A DNA stretch of 45,249 nucleotides from an uncultured Thiotrichales bacterium (GCA_903870015.1 CAIQBE010000046.1:1-45249); one strand, 5' to 3'; shown: positions 1 through 9,047, counted from the first letter of the stretch. Numbers and translations are program-made. Notes: generated by a model not told the origin, from the letters alone.

Positions 1-53
1 ATAAAATTTATTATGAAAAATCTCTCTAGACATGAAAAAGCCATCTAAAAATT

Positions 54-83
54 TTAACACCCACTCGATAATAATGGTATGAT
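54..83 (+). promoter_or_regulatory. Probable sigma-70 promoter of the beta-lactamase-fold gene
   Basis: A -35 box TTAACA (54-59; 5 of 6 consensus bases) lies 18 bp before a -10 box TATGAT (78-83). The predicted start site falls about 30 nt before the ATG at 123. The ribosome binding site behind it is weak (AAAGAG). Confidence 0.5.
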
Positions 84-122
84 CTGCAAAACTAATAACA
101 TAACTCAAAGAGCATAAACACT

Positions 123-1406
123 ATGCAGCATAAGCGCAAAAAACTCACCTTAGCCCTTATTATAATGATCGTAGGCATCATGGCTTTTTGGTGGCTCAGT
201 CATAAAAACACTGACAATACCTCTGACCCGCTAGACCTTCAAATCCAACAATCCCTCCAAAACTATCTTAATCAAAATCAAATGAAAAACCATACTTCAG
301 CGATACAGCTCAGTATATGGCTCCCCACAGAACAAAGCCCACGTAGCTACACCCTCGGTAATCAATATTGGGATGATGCCACCGTCCCTGCAACCAATGC
401 CATGATGTTTGAATGGGGCAGCATTACCGAAGAGTATACCAATGTACTCTTATTTCAACTCATAAACCAGCATCTGCTGCGCTTAGACAATACCTTATTC
501 CAAATTTTCCCCGAGGCTTTTAATCAAAATAACGCCAATAGCTGGCCCAACATCTGGGAAAATGTCACCATCGCAGAACTAATGAATATGACGAGCGGCA
601 TTCCTGACTATCTAAACTTAATTAATTTTAACTACACCCCCACCCAGCGATTCACCTCGCAATCCCTCATCGATGCAGTATCTCATCATCAAAAACAATT
701 AGGCTGCACAAGCGCCATTAACTGCTTCATGCCAGGAACCACCTGGTCTTACTCCAATACCAACTATATTTTGCTAAGCCTAATTGCTCAAAAAATCACA
801 TATACAAGCGCATTTAACGATATCATGAACAGCTTTCTGGCACCTATACAACAAGGCAATGCTGTTTATTACTACACTACCCCCCTGCCTTCCGAGTTAT
901 TTGCCCACATGATTCATGGTTATTATCTTTCCGGAAATAACTACTTTGATGGAACAGCGATCAATTTATCGTTTATGGCTGCAGCCGGCGCACTTGTTGG
1001 TAACATGAGCTCTTTAGTCAACATGACACGCGCGCTTTATCTCAATCAATTAGTGCCAGGCACTTTTAACATCAAAGAATTACAAGAAGGCGCCGTCCAA
1101 GTCCCAACAGGTCAAGCTGTCAGCGATCCAACCACGCAATGCGAACTCGGTAACGCCGAACTCTTAGGCTCGTGCTACGCCAGAGGCATTATGGAAGTCT
1201 ACGTCCCCAAAGAAGGTCTGTTTTGGTGGTCAACGAGCGAAACCAGCATCGGCTATCGCACGCTGTATCTGTGGGATCAAAATCAAAATATCGCCATCGC
1301 CATCGCCGCAAATAGTGTGAATAGCGATATCAGTACATTATTTTATCAAGCTCTGCAAATTAATATGCTGATTCGACGGAGCTTGGCAGTTGGGTATTCG
1401 GAATAA
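123..1406 (+). CDS. Beta-lactamase-fold (serine hydrolase-like) protein, probably catalytically dead
   Basis: This 427-residue protein has an N-terminal membrane anchor (about residues 8-26, hydrophobic and ending WWLS) and then a class C beta-lactamase/D-Ala-D-Ala carboxypeptidase-like domain facing the periplasm. Family landmarks are visible: WGSIT near residue 99, an 'IAELMNMTSGIPDYL' segment like the family's LLTHTSGI, and the tyrosine motif YSNTNY. However, the SxxK motif reads S-I-T-E, so the general-base lysine is glutamate (codon GAA). The C-terminal HTG/KTG triad is also absent; the region reads STSETSIGYRT. Family knowledge says SxxK is essential for acylation, so I infer a pseudoenzyme or a ligand-binding role. 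It is monocistronic with its own promoter. Confidence 0.8.
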   Translation: MQHKRKKLTLALIIMIVGIMAFWWLSHKNTDNTSDPLDLQIQQSLQNYLNQNQMKNHTSAIQLSIWLPTEQSPRSYTLGNQYWDDATVPATNAMMFEWGSITEEYTNVLLFQLINQHLLRLDNTLFQIFPEAFNQNNANSWPNIWENVTIAELMNMTSGIPDYLNLINFNYTPTQRFTSQSLIDAVSHHQKQLGCTSAINCFMPGTTWSYSNTNYILLSLIAQKITYTSAFNDIMNSFLAPIQQGNAVYYYTTPLPSELFAHMIHGYYLSGNNYFDGTAINLSFMAAAGALVGNMSSLVNMTRALYLNQLVPGTFNIKELQEGAVQVPTGQAVSDPTTQCELGNAELLGSCYARGIMEVYVPKEGLFWWSTSETSIGYRTLYLWDQNQNIAIAIAANSVNSDISTLFYQALQINMLIRRSLAVGYSE

Positions 1407-1454
1407 AAAGCTAAAGCAACCTAAAACATACTTGCGCACACTCATGATGCAATA

Positions 1455-1472
1455 CTTATGATATAATATAAG
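1455..1472 (+). promoter_or_regulatory. Extended -10 promoter with overlapping partial palindrome (marR)
   Basis: TGATATAAT (1459-1467) is a consensus extended -10 element (TGnTATAAT). No good -35 box is needed or seen. The same bases sit within an 18-bp partial palindrome with CTTAT/ATAAG arms (1455-1472), a plausible autoregulatory site for a MarR dimer. The operator role is inferred from position. Confidence 0.5.
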
Positions 1473-1516
1473 ACAACATAGATATTATCAGCACACGAAC
1501 ATAAAGGAGAAAACCC

Positions 1517-1987
1517 ATGAGCAAAGCCGTACTTGCCAATATCATGCTCCCAGAAACCAGCGAAGAAATCGATGAGGATGAAGCTCGCATTGGTTACTTA
1601 TTACGCCAAGCCAATACCGCTCATCGCATGAAAGTTGAAATGATTTTAGAAAAGCAAAAGATCACTTTACCGCAGTTTTCGATCCTGACATTTTGTGGAA
1701 TGTATCCGGGATTATCTAATGCTGATCTTGCCAGACTCACAGGCCTTACCCCACAAACTGTGAGTGTGATCGTCGCTAACCTTGAACGCAAAGAATTAAT
1801 TGCACGACACGCCCACGAAATCCATGGCCGCATTCAGCATATTGAGCTAACTGATGCAGGACAAAACGTTTTAGACAAATGCAATAAACCTGTGATCGCT
1901 TTTCAGAACAAGCTCACCGCAGATTTATCGCCTAAAGAAGAAAAAGTTATCCGCCGCTGGCTGATTAGCGTCGCTAAAGACGACTAA
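1517..1987 (+). CDS. MarR-family transcriptional regulator
   Basis: The 156-residue protein has the MarR winged-helix layout. An N-terminal dimerisation helix is followed by 'LPQFSILTFCGMYPGLSNADLARLTGLTPQTVSVIVANLERKELI' spanning the recognition helix, then a wing ('HGRIQHIELTDAG') and a C-terminal helix. A strong RBS (AAGGAG) precedes the ATG. The gene converges on fabV and the two stop regions overlap by 4 bp. Many MarR members (for example FabT) control lipid synthesis, so regulation of fabV is a reasonable but unproven guess. The inducer is unknown. Confidence 0.9.
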   Translation: MSKAVLANIMLPETSEEIDEDEARIGYLLRQANTAHRMKVEMILEKQKITLPQFSILTFCGMYPGLSNADLARLTGLTPQTVSVIVANLERKELIARHAHEIHGRIQHIELTDAGQNVLDKCNKPVIAFQNKLTADLSPKEEKVIRRWLISVAKDD

Positions 1988-3156
1988 ATCGCAACATCCG
2001 CTTCGTAATCAACACCCGAAAAATGGAAGCCAAACAAACGATAAAAATCATCGCGATAACCTTCAATATCCGTCAACGCACTTAAATTTTCAGTAGTGAC
2101 TTGTGGCCATAGCGCAGCAACTTCCTGCTGAATGCCATCGACCATTTCCCAATCATCCATCCGCAATAATTGATCTTTATCAAGTACGGGCTTGGCATGG
2201 GTCGCATACACTTTATCACTAAACAAACGATACATTTGTTCAATACAACCTTCATGCGTACCATGGGCTTTCATGATTTTATACAGCAAAGAAATATATA
2301 AGGGCACGACTGGAATCGCCGCACTCGCCTGCGTCACCAAAGCTTTATTCACCGATAAAAATGCCATACCATCAATCGCTTTTAACTTGGTAGATAGCTT
2401 CATCGCCGTTTCGTGCAAATGGCGTTTAGCCAAACCAATCGTACCATTCGTGTAAATAGGATAAGTAATTTCAGGACCGATATAGGTATAAGCGATCGTC
2501 ATAGCGCCTTTGGCCAACACGCCCTCTTTCATCAATAAATCGATCCACATTTCCCAATCCTCACCCCCCATCACCGCCGTCGTATTGGCAATGTCTTCTG
2601 GGGTTGCGGGCTCAATGCTAATTTCTTTCACTTCACCACGAATCGGATCAACGGTTTTATTAGTAAAAGTCTCGCCCACAGGTTTTAGGGTTGAATTAAA
2701 CACATGGCCAGTTTTCGGATGCGTGCGCCGTGGTGATGCTAGGCTATAAATCACCAAATCAACTTGGCCCAAATCTTGCTTAATACAATCAATGGTCGCT
2801 TGTTTAATGTCATCAGAAAATGCATCGCCATTGATACTTTTCGCATACAAGCCTTGCTCATGCGCAAATTTTTCAAAAGCGACAGTATTATACCAACCAG
2901 GGCTCGCGGTACGATCATCCAACGCCGGACGCTCAAACGCCACACCCAAAGTCTTTGCCCCAGAACCAAACGCCGCCACAATACGACTCGCCAAACCATA
3001 ACCCGTTGATGACCCAATCACCAAAACATTTTTAGGACCATGAGCCACAGGCTTATGCGCCGTCACATAATCAATCTGCTCTTTCACCGCTTGCGCGCAG
3101 CCAACCGGGTGCGCTGTCGTACAAATAAAACCACGAATTTTAGGACTAATAATCAT
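1984..3156 (-). CDS. fabV: Trans-2-enoyl-ACP/CoA reductase (NADH), FabV type
   Basis: The 390-residue protein matches FabV over its whole length (usual size about 400). It catalyses the last step of each fatty-acid elongation cycle in the cytoplasm, reducing enoyl-ACP with NADH, and the family is typically triclosan-resistant. Visible features are the N-terminal 'KIRGFICTTAHPVGC', the nucleotide-binding loop 'GSSTGYGLASRI', and the Y-x8-K catalytic pair in 'YPIYTNGTIGLAK'. No other enoyl reductase gene is present in the window. Its promoter coincides with a long palindrome at 3186-3221. Confidence 0.96.
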   Translation of the reverse strand: MIISPKIRGFICTTAHPVGCAQAVKEQIDYVTAHKPVAHGPKNVLVIGSSTGYGLASRIVAAFGSGAKTLGVAFERPALDDRTASPGWYNTVAFEKFAHEQGLYAKSINGDAFSDDIKQATIDCIKQDLGQVDLVIYSLASPRRTHPKTGHVFNSTLKPVGETFTNKTVDPIRGEVKEISIEPATPEDIANTTAVMGGEDWEMWIDLLMKEGVLAKGAMTIAYTYIGPEITYPIYTNGTIGLAKRHLHETAMKLSTKLKAIDGMAFLSVNKALVTQASAAIPVVPLYISLLYKIMKAHGTHEGCIEQMYRLFSDKVYATHAKPVLDKDQLLRMDDWEMVDGIQQEVAALWPQVTTENLSALTDIEGYRDDFYRLFGFHFSGVDYEADVAI

Positions 3157-3185
3157 TGCGACTTCCTTATTTAATTTGGCATAGC

Positions 3186-3221
3186 TTGACGTATTTTCAC
3201 TAAAAAGTAAATTAACGTCAA
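3186..3221 (-). promoter_or_regulatory. fabV promoter overlapping a 36-bp palindrome
   Basis: On the minus strand, TTGACG (3221-3216) is followed after 17 bp by GAAAAT (3198-3193), a usable sigma-70 core. The whole core lies between inverted 7-mers TTGACGT/ACGTCAA at 3186-3192 and 3215-3221, with further partial symmetry inside. This is a candidate repressor operator, perhaps for the neighbouring MarR protein. Confidence 0.5.
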
Positions 3222-3239
3222 TCTACTAAGAATACACAA

Positions 3240-3527
3240 TCAAAACAAAGCATTAAGATCTCGCCCAGCATGCAAAATTCTAACTAACTCTATCCCAAAA
3301 TTAACAGGTCGATAAAAAACCACATAATGCCCAACAGGAAAAGATCTTAATTGAGATGCTACATCAGTGCGTAGAACCCCCATATGCGGCTGATCTACCA
3401 ACAACAAACACTTCTGATTGATTAACCTTAAAAATTGACTCGCATTAACTGGACTATCCTCAGCTATATACTCCCAAATTTCAATTAAATCTTGTTTGGC
3501 TGCTTCGGACTTAATAATTTTAGGCAT
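3240..3527 (-). CDS. RelE/ParE-family toxin
   Basis: The 95-residue toxin starts at MPKIIKS; the longer reading frame upstream of this overlaps the antitoxin gene and is not needed. 'AAKQDLIEIWEYIAEDSP' is the typical ParE N-terminal helix, and 'LRSFPVGHYVVFYRP...IELVRILHAGRDL' is the conserved beta-sheet end of ParE (gyrase-poisoning) toxins. It starts 1 nt after the antitoxin stop, the usual translational coupling. Its target (DNA gyrase) is family knowledge. Confidence 0.88.
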   Translation of the reverse strand: MPKIIKSEAAKQDLIEIWEYIAEDSPVNASQFLRLINQKCLLLVDQPHMGVLRTDVASQLRSFPVGHYVVFYRPVNFGIELVRILHAGRDLNALF

Positions 3528-3528
3528 T

Positions 3529-3786
3529 TTATTTCTTATTTTTCTTGGCCTCACAGCTTTGAATAATAGCTTCAATATCTAAAGGCGTGCCCTGACCACG
3601 CTCTAATTCATCTAGGCCTTTTTGAATATCCCTTTGCAACAATTGCATCTTTAACAAACGAGACATTTCTTGTTCACCTAATAAACGCAAACCTTCAACA
3701 ACAATCTGTACAGGAGAGTCATAATCACCCTGCGCCATGCGCTCTGCAATAAATTTTTCATATTTTCCAGTAACGTTGACTTGCAT
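3529..3786 (-). CDS. ParD-like antitoxin
   Basis: This 85-residue protein has an N-terminal strand 'MQVNVTGKYEKFIAERM', then 'YDSPVQIVVEGLRLLGEQE', the ParD ribbon-helix-helix pattern, and a charged C-terminal helix that would wrap the toxin. A good RBS (GGAGG) precedes it. It is upstream of and coupled to the ParE-like toxin. Autoregulation of the pair is expected from the family. Confidence 0.85.
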   Translation of the reverse strand: MQVNVTGKYEKFIAERMAQGDYDSPVQIVVEGLRLLGEQEMSRLLKMQLLQRDIQKGLDELERGQGTPLDIEAIIQSCEAKKNKK

Positions 3787-3849
3787 AAAACCTCCATGAA
3801 CCGAGTCTTAATATCATATCAATTTTTGATCTAACATGCAAGATTGAGA

Positions 3850-4644
3850 TCACACCGCAATCGGCGCCTTAATGCCAGGATGACACTGATAATCAACGAT
3901 TTCAAAATCTTCAAACTGATACTCAAAAATAGATTCGGGACAACGTTTAATATTAAGCTTGGGCAATGGGAATGGCGCACGCGTTAATTGCAACTTTGCC
4001 TGCTCCAAATGATTACTATAAAGATGGGTATCACCGCCGGTCCAGATAAATTCATGCGCGACCAGGCCAGTTTGTTGGGCGATCATATGCGTTAGCAAGG
4101 CATAACTAGCAATATTAAACGGCAAGCCCAAAAACACATCACAACTGCGCTGATACAATTGGCACGAGAGTTTATTGCCAACCACGTAAAATTGAAACAA
4201 GGCATGACACGGCGTTAAGGCCATATACTTGAGCTCACCGACATTCCAGGCATTGACAATTAAACGGCGGCTATTAGGATTTGTTTTGATTTCTTGAATC
4301 ACATCAGAAATTTGGTCAATGACCCGACCATCAACTGCCTGCCAAGAGCGCCACTGCTTGCCATACACTGGGCCTAAATTACCCTCGGCATCAGCCCACT
4401 CATCCCAAATACTGACACCATGATCATGAAGATATTGCGTATTGGTATCGCCCTTTAAAAACCACAACAGTTCATAAATAATGGATTTTAAATGCAATTT
4501 TTTGGTGGTAACCAAGGGAAAACCATCGGCCAAATTAAAGCGTAACTGCCGACCAAAAACGCTATAAACGCCAGTACCCGTGCGATCAGGCTTAAATTCG
4601 CCCTGATCCAAAATATCCTGCATTAAATCCAAATACTGACGCAT
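3850..4644 (-). CDS. thyA: Thymidylate synthase
   Basis: ThyA converts dUMP to dTMP with methylene-tetrahydrofolate. The 264 residues equal the E. coli length. It begins with '[12 protein letters not shown]', has the arginine loop 'DRTGTG', and carries the catalytic cysteine in '[12 protein letters not shown]'. The C-terminus 'GIKAPIAV' is the mobile tail that closes the active site. It lies 11 bp downstream of yidC and is probably cotranscribed with yidD-yidC. A folate enzyme (5-formyl-THF cyclo-ligase) is encoded nearby at 8161 but on the other strand. Confidence 0.98.
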   Translation of the reverse strand: MRQYLDLMQDILDQGEFKPDRTGTGVYSVFGRQLRFNLADGFPLVTTKKLHLKSIIYELLWFLKGDTNTQYLHDHGVSIWDEWADAEGNLGPVYGKQWRSWQAVDGRVIDQISDVIQEIKTNPNSRRLIVNAWNVGELKYMALTPCHALFQFYVVGNKLSCQLYQRSCDVFLGLPFNIASYALLTHMIAQQTGLVAHEFIWTGGDTHLYSNHLEQAKLQLTRAPFPLPKLNIKRCPESIFEYQFEDFEIVDYQCHPGIKAPIAV

Positions 4645-4655
4645 ATGGGCCTCTG

Positions 4656-6368
4656 CTATTTACCATGCCATTTTGAGGGATGTTCGCTTAATTTCTTAAA
4701 GCCATCTTGCTTCAAAGTTTGACGGGTCACCCACCATTGCTGTAATACGCTTAAGCAATTATTAACAAACCAGTACAAGACCAAACCTGAAGGGAAGGTT
4801 AAAAACATGACCGTAAACACAATAGGCAACGCCATCATCAATTTTGCCTGCATAGGATCCGGCGGTTTAGGGCTCAATCGTTGTTGCACGAACATCGACA
4901 ATCCCATCAAGACTGGCAAAATAAAGTAAGGGTCTTTGGCGGAAAGATCATGGATCCAGCCAAAAAACGGCGCCTGACGCAATTCTACACTTTCCATAAT
5001 CACCCAATACAACGCAATAAAGACCGGGATCTGCACCAACATCGGCAAGCAACCGCCCAAAGGATTGACCTTCTCTTTACGATACAGCTCCATCGTCGCC
5101 GTGCCTAATTTTTGGCGATCATCACCAAACTTTTTGCGCAGCTCTGCAATCTTTGGTTGCAACTCACGCATGCGCGCCATGGAGCGAAAGCTTTTAGCGG
5201 ATAAAGGATAGAACATGAGCTTGATCAACACCGTCACTAAAATAATCGCAACGCCCCAGTTGCCGACATAATGATGTACCCACTGCATCACTTGGAAAAT
5301 CAATTCAGAGATAAACCACAACCAACCATAATCAACAGTTTTATCAAGATAAGGCGCAACCACGCCCAATTGCTCAGCAATCGCCGGGCCCAAATACAAA
5401 GTCGCACCGGTATTGGCACTTTGCCCAGAAGGGATGGTAATGCTGGCATTGGCCATACCAATACTATAAACATTATTGCTGGTGCTCGAAAATTGCGTAA
5501 TCGCCTCATGCCCAGCAGGAATCCACGCCGTAATAAAATAATGCTGCAACATCGCCACCCAACCAGAAGCGGCAGTTTGATTCAAAGGCGCGCTCACCAT
5601 ATTGGCAAAAGTGATTTTTTGATAATGATTATCAGGATAGGAAATCGCCGCACCGACATAGTTGGTATAACTATTCCAAAAGGCCGAAGGCTCATTGGGC
5701 GGCATACGTGACAGCTCACCATAAAAACGGGTGGTTAAGGGCTCGGCGCCCTGATTTTTTAAAGCATAATTCACATTCAACGTATACTGATTAGGATAAA
5801 ACGTATAGGTCTTAGTCACAAGGACATTACTTGGACTGCGCCAAGTTAAATTCACCTCAAGTGGCTGGGTACCCGTAAGCGTATAAACCTTTTGATCACT
5901 CGTAAAAGGAATGCTACTAGGAATATTTTTATCACTCGTCACCAAGCCGCTTTGTACAATGTAATACAAAGAATTAGAATCAGTATTTAACAACACGAAA
6001 GGCTGAGAGTTTTGCAAACCCTGCTGATAATTTTTTAAGCTCGCAAAAACAATATCACCACCTTTAGGGTCAATCTTCAAAGTATACAACGGTGTATCCA
6101 CTGTAATGAGACTACCTGCGGTTTGAGAAAACTTTGAAGGCACTGCAGGTGTTAAGGCCGCAGGGGCATTCGTCCCTTGGGCACTGGCTGTTAATGCCAA
6201 GTTAGGCGCACCATTATCAACTTTCGCCTGCACCGCTAGAGCGGCTTGTGCGGTTTGCGCCTCTTGCGCTGCCAACACTTCCCAATCAAAAAACAATAGG
6301 CTCGACACCACAAAAATACCGGCATACAGCGCAACGCGTAATGTTTTAACATTTAAAAAATCTTTCAT
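4656..6368 (-). CDS. yidC: Membrane protein insertase YidC
   Basis: YidC inserts and folds inner-membrane proteins, alone or with SecYEG. The 570-residue protein has an N-terminal membrane helix (about 9-27), an Ala/Gln-rich linker, a large periplasmic P1 domain ('[27 protein letters not shown]' at its start), and then the conserved insertase core: '[21 protein letters not shown]', the cytoplasmic helical hairpin '[22 protein letters not shown]', and '[21 protein letters not shown]'. It overlaps yidD by 4 bp (ATGA coupling). The order yidD-yidC is normal, but thyA follows where mnmE is more usual. Confidence 0.98.
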   Translation of the reverse strand: MKDFLNVKTLRVALYAGIFVVSSLLFFDWEVLAAQEAQTAQAALAVQAKVDNGAPNLALTASAQGTNAPAALTPAVPSKFSQTAGSLITVDTPLYTLKIDPKGGDIVFASLKNYQQGLQNSQPFVLLNTDSNSLYYIVQSGLVTSDKNIPSSIPFTSDQKVYTLTGTQPLEVNLTWRSPSNVLVTKTYTFYPNQYTLNVNYALKNQGAEPLTTRFYGELSRMPPNEPSAFWNSYTNYVGAAISYPDNHYQKITFANMVSAPLNQTAASGWVAMLQHYFITAWIPAGHEAITQFSSTSNNVYSIGMANASITIPSGQSANTGATLYLGPAIAEQLGVVAPYLDKTVDYGWLWFISELIFQVMQWVHHYVGNWGVAIILVTVLIKLMFYPLSAKSFRSMARMRELQPKIAELRKKFGDDRQKLGTATMELYRKEKVNPLGGCLPMLVQIPVFIALYWVIMESVELRQAPFFGWIHDLSAKDPYFILPVLMGLSMFVQQRLSPKPPDPMQAKLMMALPIVFTVMFLTFPSGLVLYWFVNNCLSVLQQWWVTRQTLKQDGFKKLSEHPSKWHGK

Positions 6369-6613
6369 AACTTTCCTTTTTTTGGAACTAAATCTAAGCC
6401 ACCTTCATGCCAAGGATGGCATTTTAACAGACGTTTCAAGGTTAACCAAATGGCGTAAGGGAGCGAATGCGTCGTAACCGCAATTTTAGCATACTCACTA
6501 CATGAAGGATAAAAGCGACAACGCGGCCCGAGAACTAAACTAAAGGTCTTTTGATAAATAAAGATCAAAAACAAAAAGGGATAACTCACTAATTTTTGCA
6601 AATAACTCAACAT
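6365..6613 (-). CDS. yidD: Membrane protein insertion efficiency factor YidD
   Basis: The 82-residue protein has an amphipathic/hydrophobic N-terminus and the diagnostic YidD signature 'GPRCRFYPSCSEYA', followed by 'LPYAIWLTLKRLLKCHPWHEGGLD'. It assists YidC-dependent insertion at the cytoplasmic face of the inner membrane. In most bacteria rnpA and rpmH lie directly upstream. Here only about 120 bp separate it from a divergent unrelated gene, so the cluster has been split. Confidence 0.97.
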   Translation of the reverse strand: MLSYLQKLVSYPFLFLIFIYQKTFSLVLGPRCRFYPSCSEYAKIAVTTHSLPYAIWLTLKRLLKCHPWHEGGLDLVPKKGKL

Positions 6614-6735
6614 AACAACTCATCGTCCTGAATCAAGGGATCATATCATAAAAAACACCCCAACAAAAATAAAGATATTCCATTACGATACAATACTTGT
6701 TATTATAAAATACTACCAAGGAAGGTACAAAGTAA

Positions 6736-8154
6736 ATGCCCAAAAGAAGCGATCGCAAACCACCCAATACTCAACGCCCACCCCAGCCAAATACGCTAGC
6801 CATATGGGGAACACTAATTGGTTATGGACTACAAGTAGCAGCAACTACAGCCTACAACTTGTTCGAATGGTTTTATAAAGACGCCCCACCCACACAAAAT
6901 ACTATAGCAGCCATAGCTCACACAGAAGCACCCACAGCCACAGCAGCCCCTGCCCCTGCCCCTGCTGTCGATACTCCAAGCGCCCAAAGAAAAAGTAAAA
7001 GCAAGCGAGCGCCGACTCAATCCAACGCCTCAAGCCAATCTTTACAAAGCGAACTCGCCATATCCCCCAGCCCAGAAATACTCACCCCAAAAACAGCTCA
7101 AGACCTTCAAATACTGCTAAGCCTTGCACTACCGACAGAAGAGCACATAGCAAGCATCGCAGATGCGGTACAACGCAAATATTACCAAAGACACCTCGCA
7201 TCTTTAAAAGAATGCTTGAAAAGCTTACAAAACAAAGCATTAAGCGATGAGCGCTATACGCATTACAAAACGCAGATAACGGCAATAAGCAGCCCGCTTA
7301 GCATTGAAGAAAAAATAATAGGCGTCGGCAATCTTTACAATCAACTCATGGCTGAACTAAACATCAAAAATTTTGAAAAAAAATTATTTTGCATGCTACC
7401 TTATATCATTGAGGGTGCAAAAGTATCAGGTCAAACAGTTTCTGACATCTTAACAAAATTACAAGCAATATTTAGCGAAATGGGCGTCAATAATATTCAA
7501 ATGTTTCTGTCCGGAACCAGCATCATCGCGCCGGAGATCGCGCAAGATATTGATATTACAATACACGCCAACACCCCCGCTGATGCTAGCGCACTTGAGG
7601 CCGCTTTTTTGTCTGAGCCTCTGCCAGGAAAACTCCGCGCAGGTGGCTTTAACTGCGAACAACTGATTTCTGCTGAAGACCGAAAAACCCACCTCTTATC
7701 AATAGAAGGCACACGCGTCGATTTAACTTTCTGTAACACGAGTATCAAAAAAGGCTTAAGCTCACGACTAACAAATATTAGTGCATCATATTTAACAGCG
7801 GATGGACACTGGCTTGCCACAACACAAATAGCAGCATTTTTTGCAGAATCTAAAATCGTTATGTGCAGCGAGCCTGATCTCAGTGCTCACCCAAGAACGC
7901 CACTACATCTAAGCAACGTGTGCAGAAAATCAAAAATAAAAGGATGGGATGCCAGCGACATTGAACAATGGCTAAGCGCACATATCGATGACAGACCTAC
8001 CCTCGCAACACCACCAAGAAGCAGTAGATCTAATGTAACCACGCCGATATCCCCAATCGCCGCAGCCTTTCATGCCGCAGTAATCGCTAGAAGAGTAGAA
8101 TTTGGAAAAAACACTGCAGCAGCCTATAATAGCGGCAGCAGTCCACCAAAATAA
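6736..8154 (+). CDS. Unknown protein with a nucleotidyltransferase-like motif set
   Basis: I do not recognise this 472-residue protein as a named family. Residues 1-20 are basic and Pro-rich, a short hydrophobic stretch follows (about 22-36), and then an Ala/Pro linker ('APAPAPA') runs to about residue 115. The rest looks globular and helical. Around residue 258 it reads G-T-S, eight residues, D-I-D-I, and then 'GTRVDLTF' near 332. This is the hG[GS]-x-[DE]h[DE]h plus later h[DE]h pattern of the DNA polymerase beta/poly(A) polymerase superfamily, with all three carboxylates present. The Ala/Pro linker and Ser/Pro-rich tail suggest an exported or effector-like protein, which is inference. It ends 6 bp before the 5-formyl-THF cyclo-ligase gene. 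Confidence 0.6.
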   Translation: MPKRSDRKPPNTQRPPQPNTLAIWGTLIGYGLQVAATTAYNLFEWFYKDAPPTQNTIAAIAHTEAPTATAAPAPAPAVDTPSAQRKSKSKRAPTQSNASSQSLQSELAISPSPEILTPKTAQDLQILLSLALPTEEHIASIADAVQRKYYQRHLASLKECLKSLQNKALSDERYTHYKTQITAISSPLSIEEKIIGVGNLYNQLMAELNIKNFEKKLFCMLPYIIEGAKVSGQTVSDILTKLQAIFSEMGVNNIQMFLSGTSIIAPEIAQDIDITIHANTPADASALEAAFLSEPLPGKLRAGGFNCEQLISAEDRKTHLLSIEGTRVDLTFCNTSIKKGLSSRLTNISASYLTADGHWLATTQIAAFFAESKIVMCSEPDLSAHPRTPLHLSNVCRKSKIKGWDASDIEQWLSAHIDDRPTLATPPRSSRSNVTTPISPIAAAFHAAVIARRVEFGKNTAAAYNSGSSPPK

Positions 8155-8160
8155 TCGCTG

Positions 8161-8712
8161 ATGCTCGACAAAAAAAATCTAAGAACCCAAATCCAACAAC
8201 AAAGAAACGCCCTAAGCACCAAAGCTATCACCCAAGCTGCACTCAATATTAAACAAAAAATTATCACCCATCCCAACATCAAAAACGCCAAAAAAATCGG
8301 CGCCTATTTAGCCTGTAACAACGAACTTGACTTGGGGCCAAGCATAGAAGCATTACTGGAAATGGGCAAAGAAATTTTTATTCCGATTTTACATCCAGTG
8401 CACAATACCTTTTGGTTTGCACCTTGGCAAAATAATTTTAAAAAGAATAAGTTTGGCATAGAAGAGCCTGTTTATAAATGCTCAGAATTACTAGCGCCTT
8501 GGGATTTAGACATCGCTTTAGTGCCGCTCATCGCTGCTGATCATGCAGGTCATCGTATCGGCATGGGCAAAGGCTATTATGATCGCAGCTTCGCTTTTAA
8601 AAAATTCACAGAAAAGCCGATACTCATCGGCTGCAGCTACGCTTTTCAGATTCAAAAAAAACTACCCCATGAGGATTTTGATATCCTCATGGATGAGATC
8701 ATTCATCTGTAA
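8161..8712 (+). CDS. fthC: 5-formyltetrahydrofolate cyclo-ligase
   Basis: This ATP-dependent enzyme (also called ygfA or MTHFS) converts 5-formyl-THF to 5,10-methenyl-THF, returning an inhibitory folate to the pool. The 183 residues fit the family. 'KKNLRTQIQQQRNAL' is the usual start, 'NNELDLGPSIEALLEMGKEIFIP' is the substrate region, and 'GHRIGMGKGYYDRSF' is the diagnostic phosphate/ATP loop. The 6S RNA gene often found before it is absent, as the preceding gene ends 6 bp upstream. No clear Shine-Dalgarno is visible, so translation may be coupled to the upstream gene. Confidence 0.95.
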   Translation: MLDKKNLRTQIQQQRNALSTKAITQAALNIKQKIITHPNIKNAKKIGAYLACNNELDLGPSIEALLEMGKEIFIPILHPVHNTFWFAPWQNNFKKNKFGIEEPVYKCSELLAPWDLDIALVPLIAADHAGHRIGMGKGYYDRSFAFKKFTEKPILIGCSYAFQIQKKLPHEDFDILMDEIIHL

Positions 8713-8715
8713 AAA

Positions 8716-9006
8716 TTATACAGACTGACCCATAAAAGCTTCCCTCCCCCCCGCTGAAACAGAAGATACAGATACAGATGCAGTCAGCGTAAAAATCCCC
8801 CGCGCGGTTAAGGCCGGCGGCACCTGAAGCTCAACGGGACGACGAGAACAATAACCACTGCGATACAAAGCCAAACCTAAACAACCCAATGCAACCGCAC
8901 CAGCAATAGCCACCAGAAGCATCCCCGCCGCAAACTCAGCGTCATAACCAGCAGGAACAGATTGACAACCAAATTCATACCAACAACCCACAGTAGTACC
9001 ATTCAT
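8716..9006 (-). CDS. Small single-pass membrane protein, unknown function
   Basis: The 96-residue protein has a 20-residue-class hydrophobic Ala/Gly/Leu helix (about 26-47: 'AAGMLLVAIAGAVALGCLGLA') followed by a basic, Cys-containing turn ('YRSGYCSRRP') and a Ser/Val-rich C-terminus. A textbook RBS (AGGAGG, 8 nt before the ATG) supports that it is translated. It starts 41 bp after ettA on the same strand and ends 3 bp from the convergent fthC gene. I recognise no family. Two cysteines sit before the helix and two at or after it. Confidence 0.6.
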   Translation of the reverse strand: MNGTTVGCWYEFGCQSVPAGYDAEFAAGMLLVAIAGAVALGCLGLALYRSGYCSRRPVELQVPPALTARGIFTLTASVSVSSVSAGGREAFMGQSV

Positions 9007-9047
9007 TTTAAAACCTCCTTGTTTAATTAATAAAAAATCTTAATCCA

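Noticed and set aside
8155..8160. 6S RNA gene upstream of the 5-formyl-THF cyclo-ligase gene
   Set aside because: There is no room; the preceding gene ends 6 bp before the start.
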